64,000 nt of DNA from JAYPWI01 sp038135065 (GTDB taxonomy: Bacteria; Actinomycetota; Acidimicrobiia; Acidimicrobiales; Poriferisodalaceae), in contig JAYPWI010000004.1 in NCBI GenBank assembly GCA_038135065.1, forward strand, positions 62,001 to 126,000, in the 5' to 3' direction. Of this stretch, positions 43,941 to 51,854 are shown piece after piece. Under the pieces are notes generated by a model. It was not told the DNA's origin. It did no database searches and saw only the letters and a list, made by a program, of their open reading frames with translations. Position 1 is the stretch's first letter; the number at the start of each line of letters is the position of its first letter. Position numbers and translations under genes: made by a program.

Positions 43941-44648
43941 TCAGCCGTCGAGCATACGGAAGGTCATAGGCCGATACCAGATTTCGGCCAGGGGTCGCTC
44001 GACTGCAGCGCCGAGCAGTTCGAGGTAACCGGACCTGTCGACCTCGATGGCTCCGAGACTCTCCAGGTGTGGGGTGTTCCACTGGATGTCCACCAGGGCT
44101 CCGCCCGTCACCTTCATGGCATCGACGAGGGCGACAAGGGCGACCTTCGAGGCGTCGGTCTCGCGGTGGAACATGGACTCACCGGCGAAGAAGGCGCCGA
44201 TGCCCACCCCGTACAGGCCACCGGCCAGGCGTCCGTCCCGCCAGGTCTCGACACTGTGGGCCCAACCCAACTCGTGAAGCTTCAAGTAGGCGGAACGGAT
44301 CTCGTTGCTGATCCACCCGTGAGCCCGGTCGGGGTCGGCGCAGGCATCGAGTACCTGTTCGAATGCGCTGTCCACCCGGATCTCGAAATCTCTGCACGAG
44401 CGCCGCAGGGAGCGCGACACCCTCAGGTAACTGAGCGGCAGGATGCCCCGGGGGTTGGGCGACCACCATCCGATGGTCTCACCGAGGGGCATGGGGAACA
44501 GGCCGCAACGATACGCGGCCAGGAGGGTGCCGGGCTCGAGATCGGCTCCGGCTCCGACGAGACCGTTCTCGTCTGCGGTGGTTGCGGAAGGGAATGACCA
44601 GCGGGTGGGAGGCGGCTCGACTGGTCCGGCGGAGGGATGACGGCGCAT
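43941..44648 (-). CDS. aat: Leucyl/phenylalanyl-tRNA-protein transferase
   Basis: A 235-residue Aat. The hallmarks are AYRCGLFPMP, WWSPNPRGILP, HSVETWRDGRLAGGLYGVGIG, and AGESMFHRETDASKVAL. It adds Leu or Phe from aminoacyl-tRNA to proteins that begin with Arg or Lys, marking them for ClpS/ClpAP under the N-end rule. The N-terminal ~25 residues are variable. A TAATGT box sits exactly six bases before the ATG, suggesting leaderless expression. It is followed by ecm at 42 bases' distance on the same strand. Confidence 0.9.
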   Translation of the reverse strand: MRRHPSAGPVEPPPTRWSFPSATTADENGLVGAGADLEPGTLLAAYRCGLFPMPLGETIGWWSPNPRGILPLSYLRVSRSLRRSCRDFEIRVDSAFEQVLDACADPDRAHGWISNEIRSAYLKLHELGWAHSVETWRDGRLAGGLYGVGIGAFFAGESMFHRETDASKVALVALVDAMKVTGGALVDIQWNTPHLESLGAIEVDRSGYLELLGAAVERPLAEIWYRPMTFRMLDG

Positions 44649-44654
44649 GAGGCC

Positions 44655-44660
44655 ACATTA
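44655..44660 (-). promoter_or_regulatory. -10 box of a probable leaderless promoter for aat
   Basis: TAATGT on the minus strand is followed by six bases and the ATG at 44648. Confidence 0.45.
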
Positions 44661-44746
44661 CGCCGGTATCCCCGTCGCTCGCGAAGTGAACTCCGATTGA
44701 TCGGCACAGAGATAGACGATGCTGCCCCTGAGCGACAGACCGACTG

Positions 44747-45595
44747 TCAGGAACTGCGGAGGGTGGCGATCTCGTCGTCCGTTGCCAGCCGAATGGTGAC
44801 CGTCTCGATCACCACATCGGTGGTCGGTACATCGGCGACGGGGCGACCGCCGATCGTGCGGGACTCGGTAGCCAACGACCCGATGGCGAGCGGCACGTCG
44901 ATGCCGTCCACGACCGCGCCGAGCAGGGAGTAGTTGAGGGGTAGCGCCTCACCTGCCGCTCCGGTGACGATGAAGAACTGTGACCCGTTGGACGTAGGGT
45001 CACCGGCGTTGGCCATGGCCAACGACCCGACCTCGTAGACCGCGTCCTCGGGCGGATAGGCCCCCGTGAAGCGATAGCCAGGGCCGCCGGTGCCGTAGCC
45101 GTCTTCGAGGTCTCCCCCCTGTATCACGAACCCGTCGATCACTCGGTGGAAGATGGTCCCGTCGTAGGCGTGGTAGCGGGCGAGGACCACGAAATTGTTC
45201 ACGCTGCGGTCGTCGAGCTGTGGGTCCAACAGGGCGGTGAAGGTTCCGGCCGATGTGGCGAACTCGGCTGCGTACACGGCCTCGACGTCGATGCAGTTGC
45301 GCGGCGGGTTCTCGAAGGTGGTGCGTCGCTCCGAGGAACCGTCCTCGGCCGGGCATTCGGCAGAGGAGAACAACACGGTCTGGGATGGGCTGGCCTCGGT
45401 GGTGGTGGGCCCGGCTGCGGAACCATCACCGTCACCGCTGAGGACGCTGTAGAGAAAGGCGATGCCGACGACCGAGGCGACGATGATCACCCATCTGACG
45501 ATGAGACGGGTCCGCTTGGCCTTGGTGGCAGCTCGAGCTTCCTGCTCGAGTCGTTCCATCCGGTTGGCCCGCTGCCGTTCCCGCTTGTCGTTCAT
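44747..45595 (-). CDS. Membrane-anchored cyclophilin-type peptidyl-prolyl isomerase
   Basis: A 282-residue protein. A charged N-terminal tail leads to a membrane helix (residues ~30-50, LIVRWVIIVASVVGIAFLY), an acidic linker, and a cyclophilin domain. The core motif FHRVIDGFVIQGGD and the later FFIVTG and GSQF segments are standard, with catalytic Arg in FHRV. It isomerises X-Pro bonds, probably outside the cytoplasmic membrane given the orientation of the single anchor. TACCGT lies eight bases before the ATG. Confidence 0.88.
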   Translation of the reverse strand: MNDKRERQRANRMERLEQEARAATKAKRTRLIVRWVIIVASVVGIAFLYSVLSGDGDGSAAGPTTTEASPSQTVLFSSAECPAEDGSSERRTTFENPPRNCIDVEAVYAAEFATSAGTFTALLDPQLDDRSVNNFVVLARYHAYDGTIFHRVIDGFVIQGGDLEDGYGTGGPGYRFTGAYPPEDAVYEVGSLAMANAGDPTSNGSQFFIVTGAAGEALPLNYSLLGAVVDGIDVPLAIGSLATESRTIGGRPVADVPTTDVVIETVTIRLATDDEIATLRSS

Positions 45596-45693
45596 GGCCG
45601 GTCACGGTAGCAATCCGGTCCTTCGATCACGCTCACCATCGTTTGGCCAAGGCCGAGGTGGACAGGGTCTGGAGACCGCTACCCTTCGCCGAC

Positions 45694-46908
45694 GTGGCAC
45701 TCGTCGTCCAGAAGTTCGGAGGCACCTCGGTCGCTGACCCCGATCGTATGCGGGAGGTCGCGGCCCATGTGAAGCGCTGCCGCGGGCGAGGCGACGACGT
45801 GGTGCTGGTGGTGTCGGCCATGGGCAAGGAAACCGACGAGCTTCTGCGCTTGGTCGACGAGGTCACCGACAATCCACCGGGGCGGGAGCTCGACATGCTC
45901 ATCACCGCCGGGGAGCGCAAGGCGATCGCCCTCATGTGCATGGCGCTCAACGACAGCGGTGTGGCTGCTGACTCCTTCACCGGGTCGCAGGCGGGCTTCG
46001 TGACCGACACCAACCACACCAATGCGAAGATTCTCTCGGTGGATCCCTATCGGGTGCGGGCGTCGATCGATGCTGGGCGGGTGGCCGTGGTGGCAGGCGC
46101 CCAGGGTGTCTCGACCGACAACAACGTGACCTTTCTGGGTAGGGGTGGTTCTGACACCACGGCGGTGGCGCTGGCCCACGGGCTGGGAGCCGACGCCTGT
46201 GAGCTGTACACCGACGTGTCGGGCGTGTTCACCACCGATCCTCGGGTCTGTCCCACGGCTCGAAAGATGGCCCGCATCTCGTTCGACGAGTTGCTCGAGA
46301 TGACTGCGGTGGGCTGTCCGAAGCCGGCGATGCGGTCGGTCGAGGTGGCCAGGGCATACGGGGTGCCCCTCCACGTTCGTTCTGCGTTCACCTGGGAGCC
46401 CGGTACTTGGGTGATGAAGGAGGATCCATCGATGGAACATGCGATCATCACCGGGGTCGTGCCGGATACGTCCCAGGCAAAGCTGACCATCGTCGGGGTC
46501 AGAGACGAACCCGGCATCGCAGCTCGGGTGTTCCGCAACTTGGCCGACGCCGATGTCAACGTCGACATGATCGTCCAGAATGTGGGCGACCACGGACGCA
46601 CCGATATTTCGTTCACCGTCCCTCAAGAGGACCTACAGGTGTCCAGAGCTGCGTGTGAATCAATGTCCGGTGACGTGGATTTCACGTCCGTGACCGCTGA
46701 CGGCAATATCGGGCGCGTGTCGCTCGTGGGGGCAGGCATGGCCTCGAACCCAGGGGTGGCGGCCACCATGTTCGAGACGCTGGCAGCCAACGGCATCAAT
46801 ATCGAGATGATTGCGACCTCGCCCATCCGCATCAGTTGCGTGGTTGCAGAGCCCGACGTCGACCGGGCGACGGTGGCCCTCCACGACGCCTTCGGTCTCG
46901 GCGACTGA
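45694..46908 (+). CDS. lysC: Aspartate kinase
   Basis: A 404-residue aspartokinase from the GTG that begins VALVVQKFGGTSV. It has the kinase signature KFGGTS, the ATP site FLGRGGSDTTAVALAHGLGA, and two C-terminal ACT domains (from about residue 265) for lysine/threonine feedback control. It phosphorylates aspartate to start the lysine, threonine and methionine branch. TACCCT lies eight bases before the GTG. The upstream in-frame ATG at 45643 would add 17 residues and is less likely. asd follows 64 bases later. Confidence 0.93.
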   Translation: MALVVQKFGGTSVADPDRMREVAAHVKRCRGRGDDVVLVVSAMGKETDELLRLVDEVTDNPPGRELDMLITAGERKAIALMCMALNDSGVAADSFTGSQAGFVTDTNHTNAKILSVDPYRVRASIDAGRVAVVAGAQGVSTDNNVTFLGRGGSDTTAVALAHGLGADACELYTDVSGVFTTDPRVCPTARKMARISFDELLEMTAVGCPKPAMRSVEVARAYGVPLHVRSAFTWEPGTWVMKEDPSMEHAIITGVVPDTSQAKLTIVGVRDEPGIAARVFRNLADADVNVDMIVQNVGDHGRTDISFTVPQEDLQVSRAACESMSGDVDFTSVTADGNIGRVSLVGAGMASNPGVAATMFETLAANGINIEMIATSPIRISCVVAEPDVDRATVALHDAFGLGD

Positions 46909-46959
46909 ACAGCGCGTCCCGGTTGCCTCGGTCGTCGTCTGAGCGAACCGGGTAGTCGG

Positions 46960-46965
46960 TAGCCT
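46960..46965 (+). promoter_or_regulatory. -10 box of a probable leaderless promoter for asd
   Basis: TAGCCT is followed by seven bases and the ATG at 46973, a spacing consistent with a start codon at or next to the transcription start. Confidence 0.4.
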
Positions 46966-46972
46966 CGCGACC

Positions 46973-47995
46973 ATGCGCGTTGGAATCGTTGGAGCGACCG
47001 GTCAGGTCGGCGGTGTGATGCGGTCGATCCTGGCCGAACGGGCCTTCCCCATCGAAGAGTTGCGACTGTTCGCCTCGGCTCGTTCGGCCGGTCGGACGCT
47101 CGAGTGGCAGGGTCGCGACGTTGTTGTGGAAGACGCTGCTGCCGCTGACTACCGGGGACTCGACATCGCCTTGTTCTCGGCTGGGAAGACGACCTCGTTG
47201 GCCATCGCCGAGAAGGTGGCGGACCAGGGCGTGCTGGTGATCGACAACTCCTCCGCCTGGCGCATGCACGACGATGTGCCCCTGGTCGTTCCCGAAGTGA
47301 ACGGAGCCGCAGTGGTCGATCCCCCCAAGGGGATCATCGCCAACCCAAATTGCACGACGATGGCGGCCATGCCTGTGCTGGCTCCCCTCCACGCGGAGGC
47401 CGGGCTGACCGCCATGGTGGCCGCCACGTACCAAGCGGTGTCGGGAGCCGGCCTGGCCGGCGTTGCCGAGCTGGCCGAACAGCTTCGAGCCACCCTCGAT
47501 GGAGCCGAAGGTCTGGCCTTCGACGGTGACGCAGTCACCCACCCCCAGCCGGGGGCGTTCGCCCAGCCCATTGCCCACAACGTGCTGGCCCACGCCGGCA
47601 GTTTCGTTGACGACGGGACCGGAGAGACGGACGAGGAACAGAAGCTGCGCAACGAGAGTCGCAAGATCCTGGGTATCCCGGACCTTGCGGTGTCGGGTAC
47701 CTGCGTCAGAGTTCCCGTGTTCACCGGTCATTCCCTGGCCCTGAACCTCCGCTTTTCCTCGCCGATCACTCCCGAGCGGGCTCTCGAGCTTCTGGCCGAT
47801 GCTCCGGGCGTGGTGCTCAGCGATGTGCCTACCCCGCTGGGTGCTGCTGGGCGAGATCCGTCCTATGTCGGTCGAGTTCGGCGCGACCCCACCGTGGAGC
47901 ACGGACTGGCCATGTTCGTGGTGGGCGACAATCTTCGGAAGGGCGCAGCCCTCAATGCCGTGCAAATCGCCGAAGAGGTCGCAGGTCGGAGCTGA
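46973..47995 (+). CDS. asd: Aspartate-semialdehyde dehydrogenase
   Basis: A 340-residue dehydrogenase. The NADP motif GATGQVGG, the active-site Cys127 in ANPNCTTM, and the catalytic His in VFTGHSLAL are present. It reduces aspartyl phosphate to aspartate semialdehyde, the step after LysC. The order lysC-asd is the usual one in actinobacteria. The gene has its own possible promoter box (TAGCCT), so it may be expressed separately as well as with lysC. Confidence 0.93.
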   Translation: MRVGIVGATGQVGGVMRSILAERAFPIEELRLFASARSAGRTLEWQGRDVVVEDAAAADYRGLDIALFSAGKTTSLAIAEKVADQGVLVIDNSSAWRMHDDVPLVVPEVNGAAVVDPPKGIIANPNCTTMAAMPVLAPLHAEAGLTAMVAATYQAVSGAGLAGVAELAEQLRATLDGAEGLAFDGDAVTHPQPGAFAQPIAHNVLAHAGSFVDDGTGETDEEQKLRNESRKILGIPDLAVSGTCVRVPVFTGHSLALNLRFSSPITPERALELLADAPGVVLSDVPTPLGAAGRDPSYVGRVRRDPTVEHGLAMFVVGDNLRKGAALNAVQIAEEVAGRS

Positions 47996-47998
47996 ACC

Positions 47999-48775
47999 GT
48001 GGTCCGTTGGGCTGTGGTCGTGGCGCTGACCCTCGTTGCTTGCGGGGGACCCACCAGCGGCGATCCCGAGGTCGGACTGCGCACCGAGGTAGGTGACGTC
48101 GAGTCGGCTGAACGGCTTGCCGGGACCACGGTGACCAACTCGTCGTTGGCACCCGACGCGCCCGGTGCGGGCACCTCGTCGACGACGGTGGCGGAGCTCG
48201 TCGAGGATCGGTCGGAACCTCAGGTCTCCGCCATCACCTCGACTACCACGACCGAGGTCCCGTGTCGCAACGCTTCCGTGGGTGATGTCGAGTTCGAAGT
48301 GACTGAGCACGAGTGGTCGCTGCAGAGCCCGCAGGGCTTGACGTCCGACCCCGTTATCGAGGGGTCTGCCTTCGACCTCGCCGTTGGCGGGCTTCCCCAA
48401 CTCGATGATGACCCGTCCCCCGAATTGCTCGTGGTGGTCAGGCCCGACGCCGCAGAGGGCCATGAACAGCAGCGCGCACGTGTTGTCGTGTTCGATCCGA
48501 AGGGCTGCAGCCTCGTGCAGCCCGTGACGTCGTTCGGTGGCACCGCTCTCGATCCTCTCGTCGGGTTCGATGCGGCCAGGGCGGGTGGGGTGAGGTGTGC
48601 GGACGGACTGCTGATCGTGACGGACCTCGTGGAGCAGGAGGACGGACCCCAGGTTCGGTGGGAAGGTGAGAAGGTCGGGTACGCCCTGTACGGCGGACTG
48701 TGGGAGCAGGAATGGACGACGCCCGTCTCCTTCGAGTCGGGCGAGCTGGTCGATGTGGTCGGCCTGTGGTGCTGA
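47999..48775 (+). CDS. Hypothetical lipoprotein
   Basis: A 258-residue protein. A short signal (VVVALTLVAC) ends in a lipobox with Cys15, and a Thr/Ser-rich linker (TSSTTVAELVEDRSEPQV, then SAITSTTTTE) precedes a soluble domain with an even spread of acidic residues. The domain is not recognised. It starts at a GTG just 3 bases after the asd stop, so it is probably transcribed with lysC-asd and sits outside the membrane. Confidence 0.7.
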   Translation: MVRWAVVVALTLVACGGPTSGDPEVGLRTEVGDVESAERLAGTTVTNSSLAPDAPGAGTSSTTVAELVEDRSEPQVSAITSTTTTEVPCRNASVGDVEFEVTEHEWSLQSPQGLTSDPVIEGSAFDLAVGGLPQLDDDPSPELLVVVRPDAAEGHEQQRARVVVFDPKGCSLVQPVTSFGGTALDPLVGFDAARAGGVRCADGLLIVTDLVEQEDGPQVRWEGEKVGYALYGGLWEQEWTTPVSFESGELVDVVGLWC

Positions 48776-48782
48776 GCGCTGG

Positions 48783-49082
48783 TCAGCTTCGGATGGACAG
48801 GTCGACGCACGTGCAGGGACTGGCCTGACAGGCTGGGCAGCCCTGTCCATAGCGCTGTACGGCGTCTGACATCGACAGGTCGAGCTGGGCGGCCAGGGAG
48901 GCGAGCCACGCCAATACGTCGCCCAACTCGTGCAGCTGTTGCTCGCGCGTGCCTTTGCGGACGGCCTGAGCCAGTTCGCCCAACTCCTCGGTGAGCCAGG
49001 CGATGGTGGCTGCCACCCCCCGCTCGGTGTCGCGCAGGCCGTAGGTGGTGACCATCAGCTGCTGCAGTTCGTCGAGATGCAC
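48783..49082 (-). CDS. MazG-like nucleotide pyrophosphohydrolase with Cys-rich tail
   Basis: A 99-residue protein of the MazG/NTP pyrophosphohydrolase fold. The helical core has the usual acidic motif: EELGELAQAVRKG, followed by HELGDVLAWLASLA, where the E/D residues chelate magnesium. It should hydrolyse abnormal dNTPs or NTPs to the monophosphate. The last ~20 residues hold GCPACQASPCTC, which could bind a metal. Start is GTG, with TAGGGT eight bases upstream. It is convergent with the upstream lipoprotein. Confidence 0.78.
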   Translation of the reverse strand: MHLDELQQLMVTTYGLRDTERGVAATIAWLTEELGELAQAVRKGTREQQLHELGDVLAWLASLAAQLDLSMSDAVQRYGQGCPACQASPCTCVDLSIRS

Positions 49083-49110
49083 GTTGTCGGACCCTAGTGG
49101 GGGGACCGGA

Positions 49111-50205
49111 TCAGGGCCGCCACTGCGGGTAGTAGTTCTCCGCCCCCATGGCCTGGACGTCGGTGAGCCAGTCGCCCTCGTAGGGCCAAGCCCCTGGGTC
49201 GTCGTCGGAGGGACCCTGCCAGAAGCGCTCGAGGGGTCCGTCGATGCCTCCCTCGAGCGACCACGCCTGACGGCGGTAGGAGAAGTTGGACGGCATCAGC
49301 CGGTGGGCCTCCCGGAAATGGCCGATGGCCCCCGCGTGGTCGCCGGACGTCTCGAGGTGGGTGGCCAGTTCGAAGTGGGCCTGTCCCAGGGCCACCTGGC
49401 TGTCCCGGGGTTCGGATCGGGCGATCACCTCGGCAGGGTCGAGGGCGTAGATCGAGTCCGAGCCGCGGGCCACCCAGTCGCGCAGGGCTACTTCGTAGGC
49501 GCCGGGGTCGGTCTGGATCCGGCTGGCCTCGCCGAAGATGCGGGCGATGCGGTCGGGGAGTTCCGTGGCGCCGGCCAGCGCGGCGCGCTCGACCTTGCGG
49601 GGCGCAGGAGCGACCTCGGCCGGACGCACGATCATGCCGTCCTCGTCGATCCACACCCCGTTCGGGATATTGATCACCCCGAAGAGCTCGGCCATGACGT
49701 GGTGTTCGTCGATGAGCGACGGGTGTTCGGCCGCCGCTGCCTCGATGAAGGGCCGGCAGGCTTGGGCACCCATGGTGTCGAGGCCGACGGTGACCACCTC
49801 GAGGCCCTGGGGATGCAGTTCGGCTCGTAGTTCCTGCCACACGGGCAGGTCACGGGAGCACCCTCAGTAGGGCGCCCAGGCGACGAGCATCACCTTGTGT
49901 CCTCGCAAGGAGGACAGTCGGAACTCGTTGCCGTCGAGGTCGGGGAGCACCAACTCGGGAGCTCGGGCATCGATCAGGGTGCGGCCCGATCCACCCCACG
50001 GTCCCAGGGCCCACGGGCCGTCGGCCGATGCGGCGACGAGGGGGAGCCCCATCGCATCGGCAAGCGAGGTTACGTCCACCGTCTCACCAACGGCGTCGGG
50101 CAGAGGGATGCACACCTCGCCCCGGCATGCACCCTCGGGCTTGAGTTCCCAACCGGTGCCGTCCTCGAACTCGCGCCGGCTGATCTGTAGGTGGTCGAGC
50201 AGCAT
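49111..50205 (-). CDS. Probable selenoprotein: thioredoxin-fold redox protein with in-frame UGA (Sec114)
   Basis: From the ATG at 50205 the frame runs 113 codons to a TGA (49866-49864) and continues in the same frame for another 250 codons to a TGA at 49111. The first segment has a small domain (RREFEDGTGWELKPEGACRG, VCIPLP) and then the redoxin start RAPELVLPDLDGNEFRLSSL. The UGA falls within VAWAPY-U-GCSRDLPVWQ, precisely where TlpA/thioredoxin enzymes have the first redox Cys, and a Cys follows two residues on. A cis-Pro region (GVINIPNGVWID) and a helical TPR-like tail follow. The downstream hairpin and selA/selB in the window support Sec insertion. An authentic nonsense mutation is the alternative. 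TAGGCT lies six bases before the ATG. Confidence 0.85.
49833..49849 (-). promoter_or_regulatory. Candidate bacterial SECIS hairpin
   Basis: On the minus strand CCTGCC (49849-49844) pairs with GGCAGG (49838-49833) around the loop CGTGT. The stem begins 14 nt after the UGA, so the loop begins 20 nt after it. A G as second loop base and a loop 16-37 nt after UGA match the bSECIS consensus. Confidence 0.7.
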
Positions 50206-50211
50206 TGGCGG

Positions 50212-50217
50212 AGCCTA
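50212..50217 (-). promoter_or_regulatory. -10 box of a probable leaderless promoter for the selenoprotein gene
   Basis: TAGGCT on the minus strand is six bases before the ATG at 50205, the spacing repeated at several other genes in the window. Confidence 0.45.
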
Positions 50218-50259
50218 CCGGCGCCCGGCGGCCTCAGGATCCGTGGGAGACTCCAGTAC

Positions 50260-50937
50260 ATGGATCTCTACGACGTCATGCGCACCACCTTCGCCTGCCG
50301 GGACTTCACCGACGACGACGTGCCCGACGAGGTGCTCTACCGGATCCTCGACGGGGCCCGATTTGCCCCCAGCGGGGGCAACCGGCAGGGCGGCAAGGTG
50401 ATCGTGGTCCGCGATCCCGAGACCAAGAAACGGCTCGGCAAGCTGTGCATCCCCGCCATTCGGATCGCATCGGAGCAGCTCAAAGCCGGCGAGACCTATT
50501 GGCAGGCCGTGTACCCCAGCGCGGTGGACACCGAGGCCGCAGCACGCGACGAGAGCATCAAGAACTTCATCCCGATGTTCGATCACCTCGACGAGGTGCC
50601 CGTGGTTCTGCTGATCGCCGTCGACCTGACCGTGGTCGCATCGATGGACAAAGACCTCGACCGGGTCGGTGTGGTCAGTGGCGGCTCGATCTACCCGCTG
50701 GTGTGGAGCATCCTGCTCGGGGCCCGCAACGAGGGCTACGGCGGGGTACTGACCACCCTGATCGCGACCGCGGAACCCGAGGTGAAGCAACTCATGGGTC
50801 TGGGTCCTGAGATGGCGGTGGCTGCCATGCTGCCCATCGGCAAACCCGTGAAGCAGCTCACCAAGCTGCGTCGCAACGCGGTCGAGGAGTTCGTGGTGCG
50901 GGAGCGGGCCGACGGCGAGCCGTTCAGCCTGGGCTGA
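50260..50937 (+). CDS. Nitroreductase family protein
   Basis: A 225-residue FMN-type nitroreductase. The N-terminal MRTTFACRDFTDDDVPDEVL and the FMN loop ARFAPSGGNRQGGKVIVV are characteristic; GGSIYPLVWSILLGARNEGYG is the dimer-interface motif. It uses NAD(P)H to reduce nitro compounds, quinones or flavins. Start at the ATG beginning MDLYDVMRTT. It lies divergent from the selenoprotein, with a 54-base gap shared by both upstream regions. Confidence 0.85.
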   Translation: MDLYDVMRTTFACRDFTDDDVPDEVLYRILDGARFAPSGGNRQGGKVIVVRDPETKKRLGKLCIPAIRIASEQLKAGETYWQAVYPSAVDTEAAARDESIKNFIPMFDHLDEVPVVLLIAVDLTVVASMDKDLDRVGVVSGGSIYPLVWSILLGARNEGYGGVLTTLIATAEPEVKQLMGLGPEMAVAAMLPIGKPVKQLTKLRRNAVEEFVVRERADGEPFSLG

Positions 50938-50943
50938 GTTCGG

Positions 50944-51393
50944 TCAGTCCCGAGGCCCCCAGCCCTTGGCCAAGGGAACCCAGTGGAAGGTGTGGAAGTC
51001 GCGTTCGACGAACTTCCACTCACCGTTCTCCCGGCGATAGGTGTCGAAGTAATGACCGGCCGCCGTGTAGGCCTCTCCTTTGTGGACCAACCGGATCTCG
51101 ACACCGCAACGCCCGGTGGCCGTGTCGCCGTCCACCTCGATGACATGGTTCTGGATGTAGGGCTTGGGTGTGTCCTGCGGATCGGTCATCCCCCCGTACA
51201 TGTCGGTGAGCCCTGCAGTACCCCGCCACTCGCGCCCCCGCATCTTGAAGGCCCCGTCGGCGGTGAACATGTCAACGATGTCCATGCCCCGGGCCTCGGC
51301 CACTGCGAAGCAGTAGGCGGCGGTGAGTTCGCGGATCGCGTCCTTGCTCTCGAGGGTGTCGATGCGGGCAGCGAGGTCGTCGTTGGCAGCCAT
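50944..51393 (-). CDS. NTF2-like (SnoaL) domain protein
   Basis: A 149-residue small cone-shaped fold, with an N-terminal helix (DTLESKDAIRELTAAYCFAV), the DMFTADGAFKMRG strand and C-terminal HYFDTYRRENGEWKFVERDF. This family includes hydroxysteroid isomerases and polyketide-cyclase-like enzymes; the active residues are too variable to name a substrate. The ATG is preceded by TAGGCT at exactly six bases. Confidence 0.75.
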   Translation of the reverse strand: MAANDDLAARIDTLESKDAIRELTAAYCFAVAEARGMDIVDMFTADGAFKMRGREWRGTAGLTDMYGGMTDPQDTPKPYIQNHVIEVDGDTATGRCGVEIRLVHKGEAYTAAGHYFDTYRRENGEWKFVERDFHTFHWVPLAKGWGPRD

Positions 51394-51399
51394 GGAGGG

Positions 51400-51405
51400 A
51401 GCCTA
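51400..51405 (-). promoter_or_regulatory. -10 box of a probable leaderless promoter (SnoaL gene)
   Basis: TAGGCT on the minus strand is followed by six bases and the ATG at 51393. Confidence 0.4.
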
Positions 51406-51479
51406 GGTCGGAGTTTCCCGGCGCCGCTGGTTGGCTCGGCATGCCAGGATGATCCGGCACAGGGACCGAGGGGGTCGAC

Positions 51480-51854
51480 ATGGCAGGACACGACAACGTG
51501 GCCATCATCACCGAGTTCATCGCCGCCTGGTCGCGGCTCGATGCCGATGAGTTGGCTGGCTACTTCACGGAGGACGGGACGTATCACAACATGCCCGCCG
51601 GGCCGGTGAGCGGTCGGGACAGGGTGCGCGACTTCATCGCCGGCTTCACGAAGGGGTGGACGTCGACCACCTGGGATCTGCTCAACATTGCGGCCGACGG
51701 CGATGTCGTCATCGCCGAGCGGCTGGATCGCACGGTGGCCGGCGACCGTTCCGTCGACCTGCCCTGTACGGGGGTCTTCGAGATGTCCGAGGGTCGCATC
51801 AAGGTGTGGCGGGACTACTTCGACATGGGCACCTTCGTGAAGGCCATGTCCTAG
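51480..51854 (+). CDS. Limonene-1,2-epoxide hydrolase-like protein
   Basis: A 124-residue protein of the LEH/SnoaL fold. The catalytic arrangement of epoxide hydrolases of this type, an Arg-x-Asp pair plus a later Asp, is visible as ERLDRT and WRDYFDM, and the strand TYHNMPAGPVSGRDRVRDFI is typical. It may open an epoxide, but a lyase or isomerase role is possible. It is followed directly by an NADP-dependent oxidoreductase whose ATG begins at the base after the stop. Confidence 0.75.
   Translation: MAGHDNVAIITEFIAAWSRLDADELAGYFTEDGTYHNMPAGPVSGRDRVRDFIAGFTKGWTSTTWDLLNIAADGDVVIAERLDRTVAGDRSVDLPCTGVFEMSEGRIKVWRDYFDMGTFVKAMS

Noticed and set aside
46832..48850. A 672-codon open frame on the minus strand opposite asd and the lipoprotein gene
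   Set aside because: It lies entirely opposite clear genes. It is low in family-like motifs and rich in Arg, Gly and His, as GC-rich antisense frames often are.
49111..49842. Two separate genes in place of one selenoprotein
   Set aside because: The second would start at a GTG in the middle of the thioredoxin fold and lack the first half of the domain. The same frame runs through the UGA.
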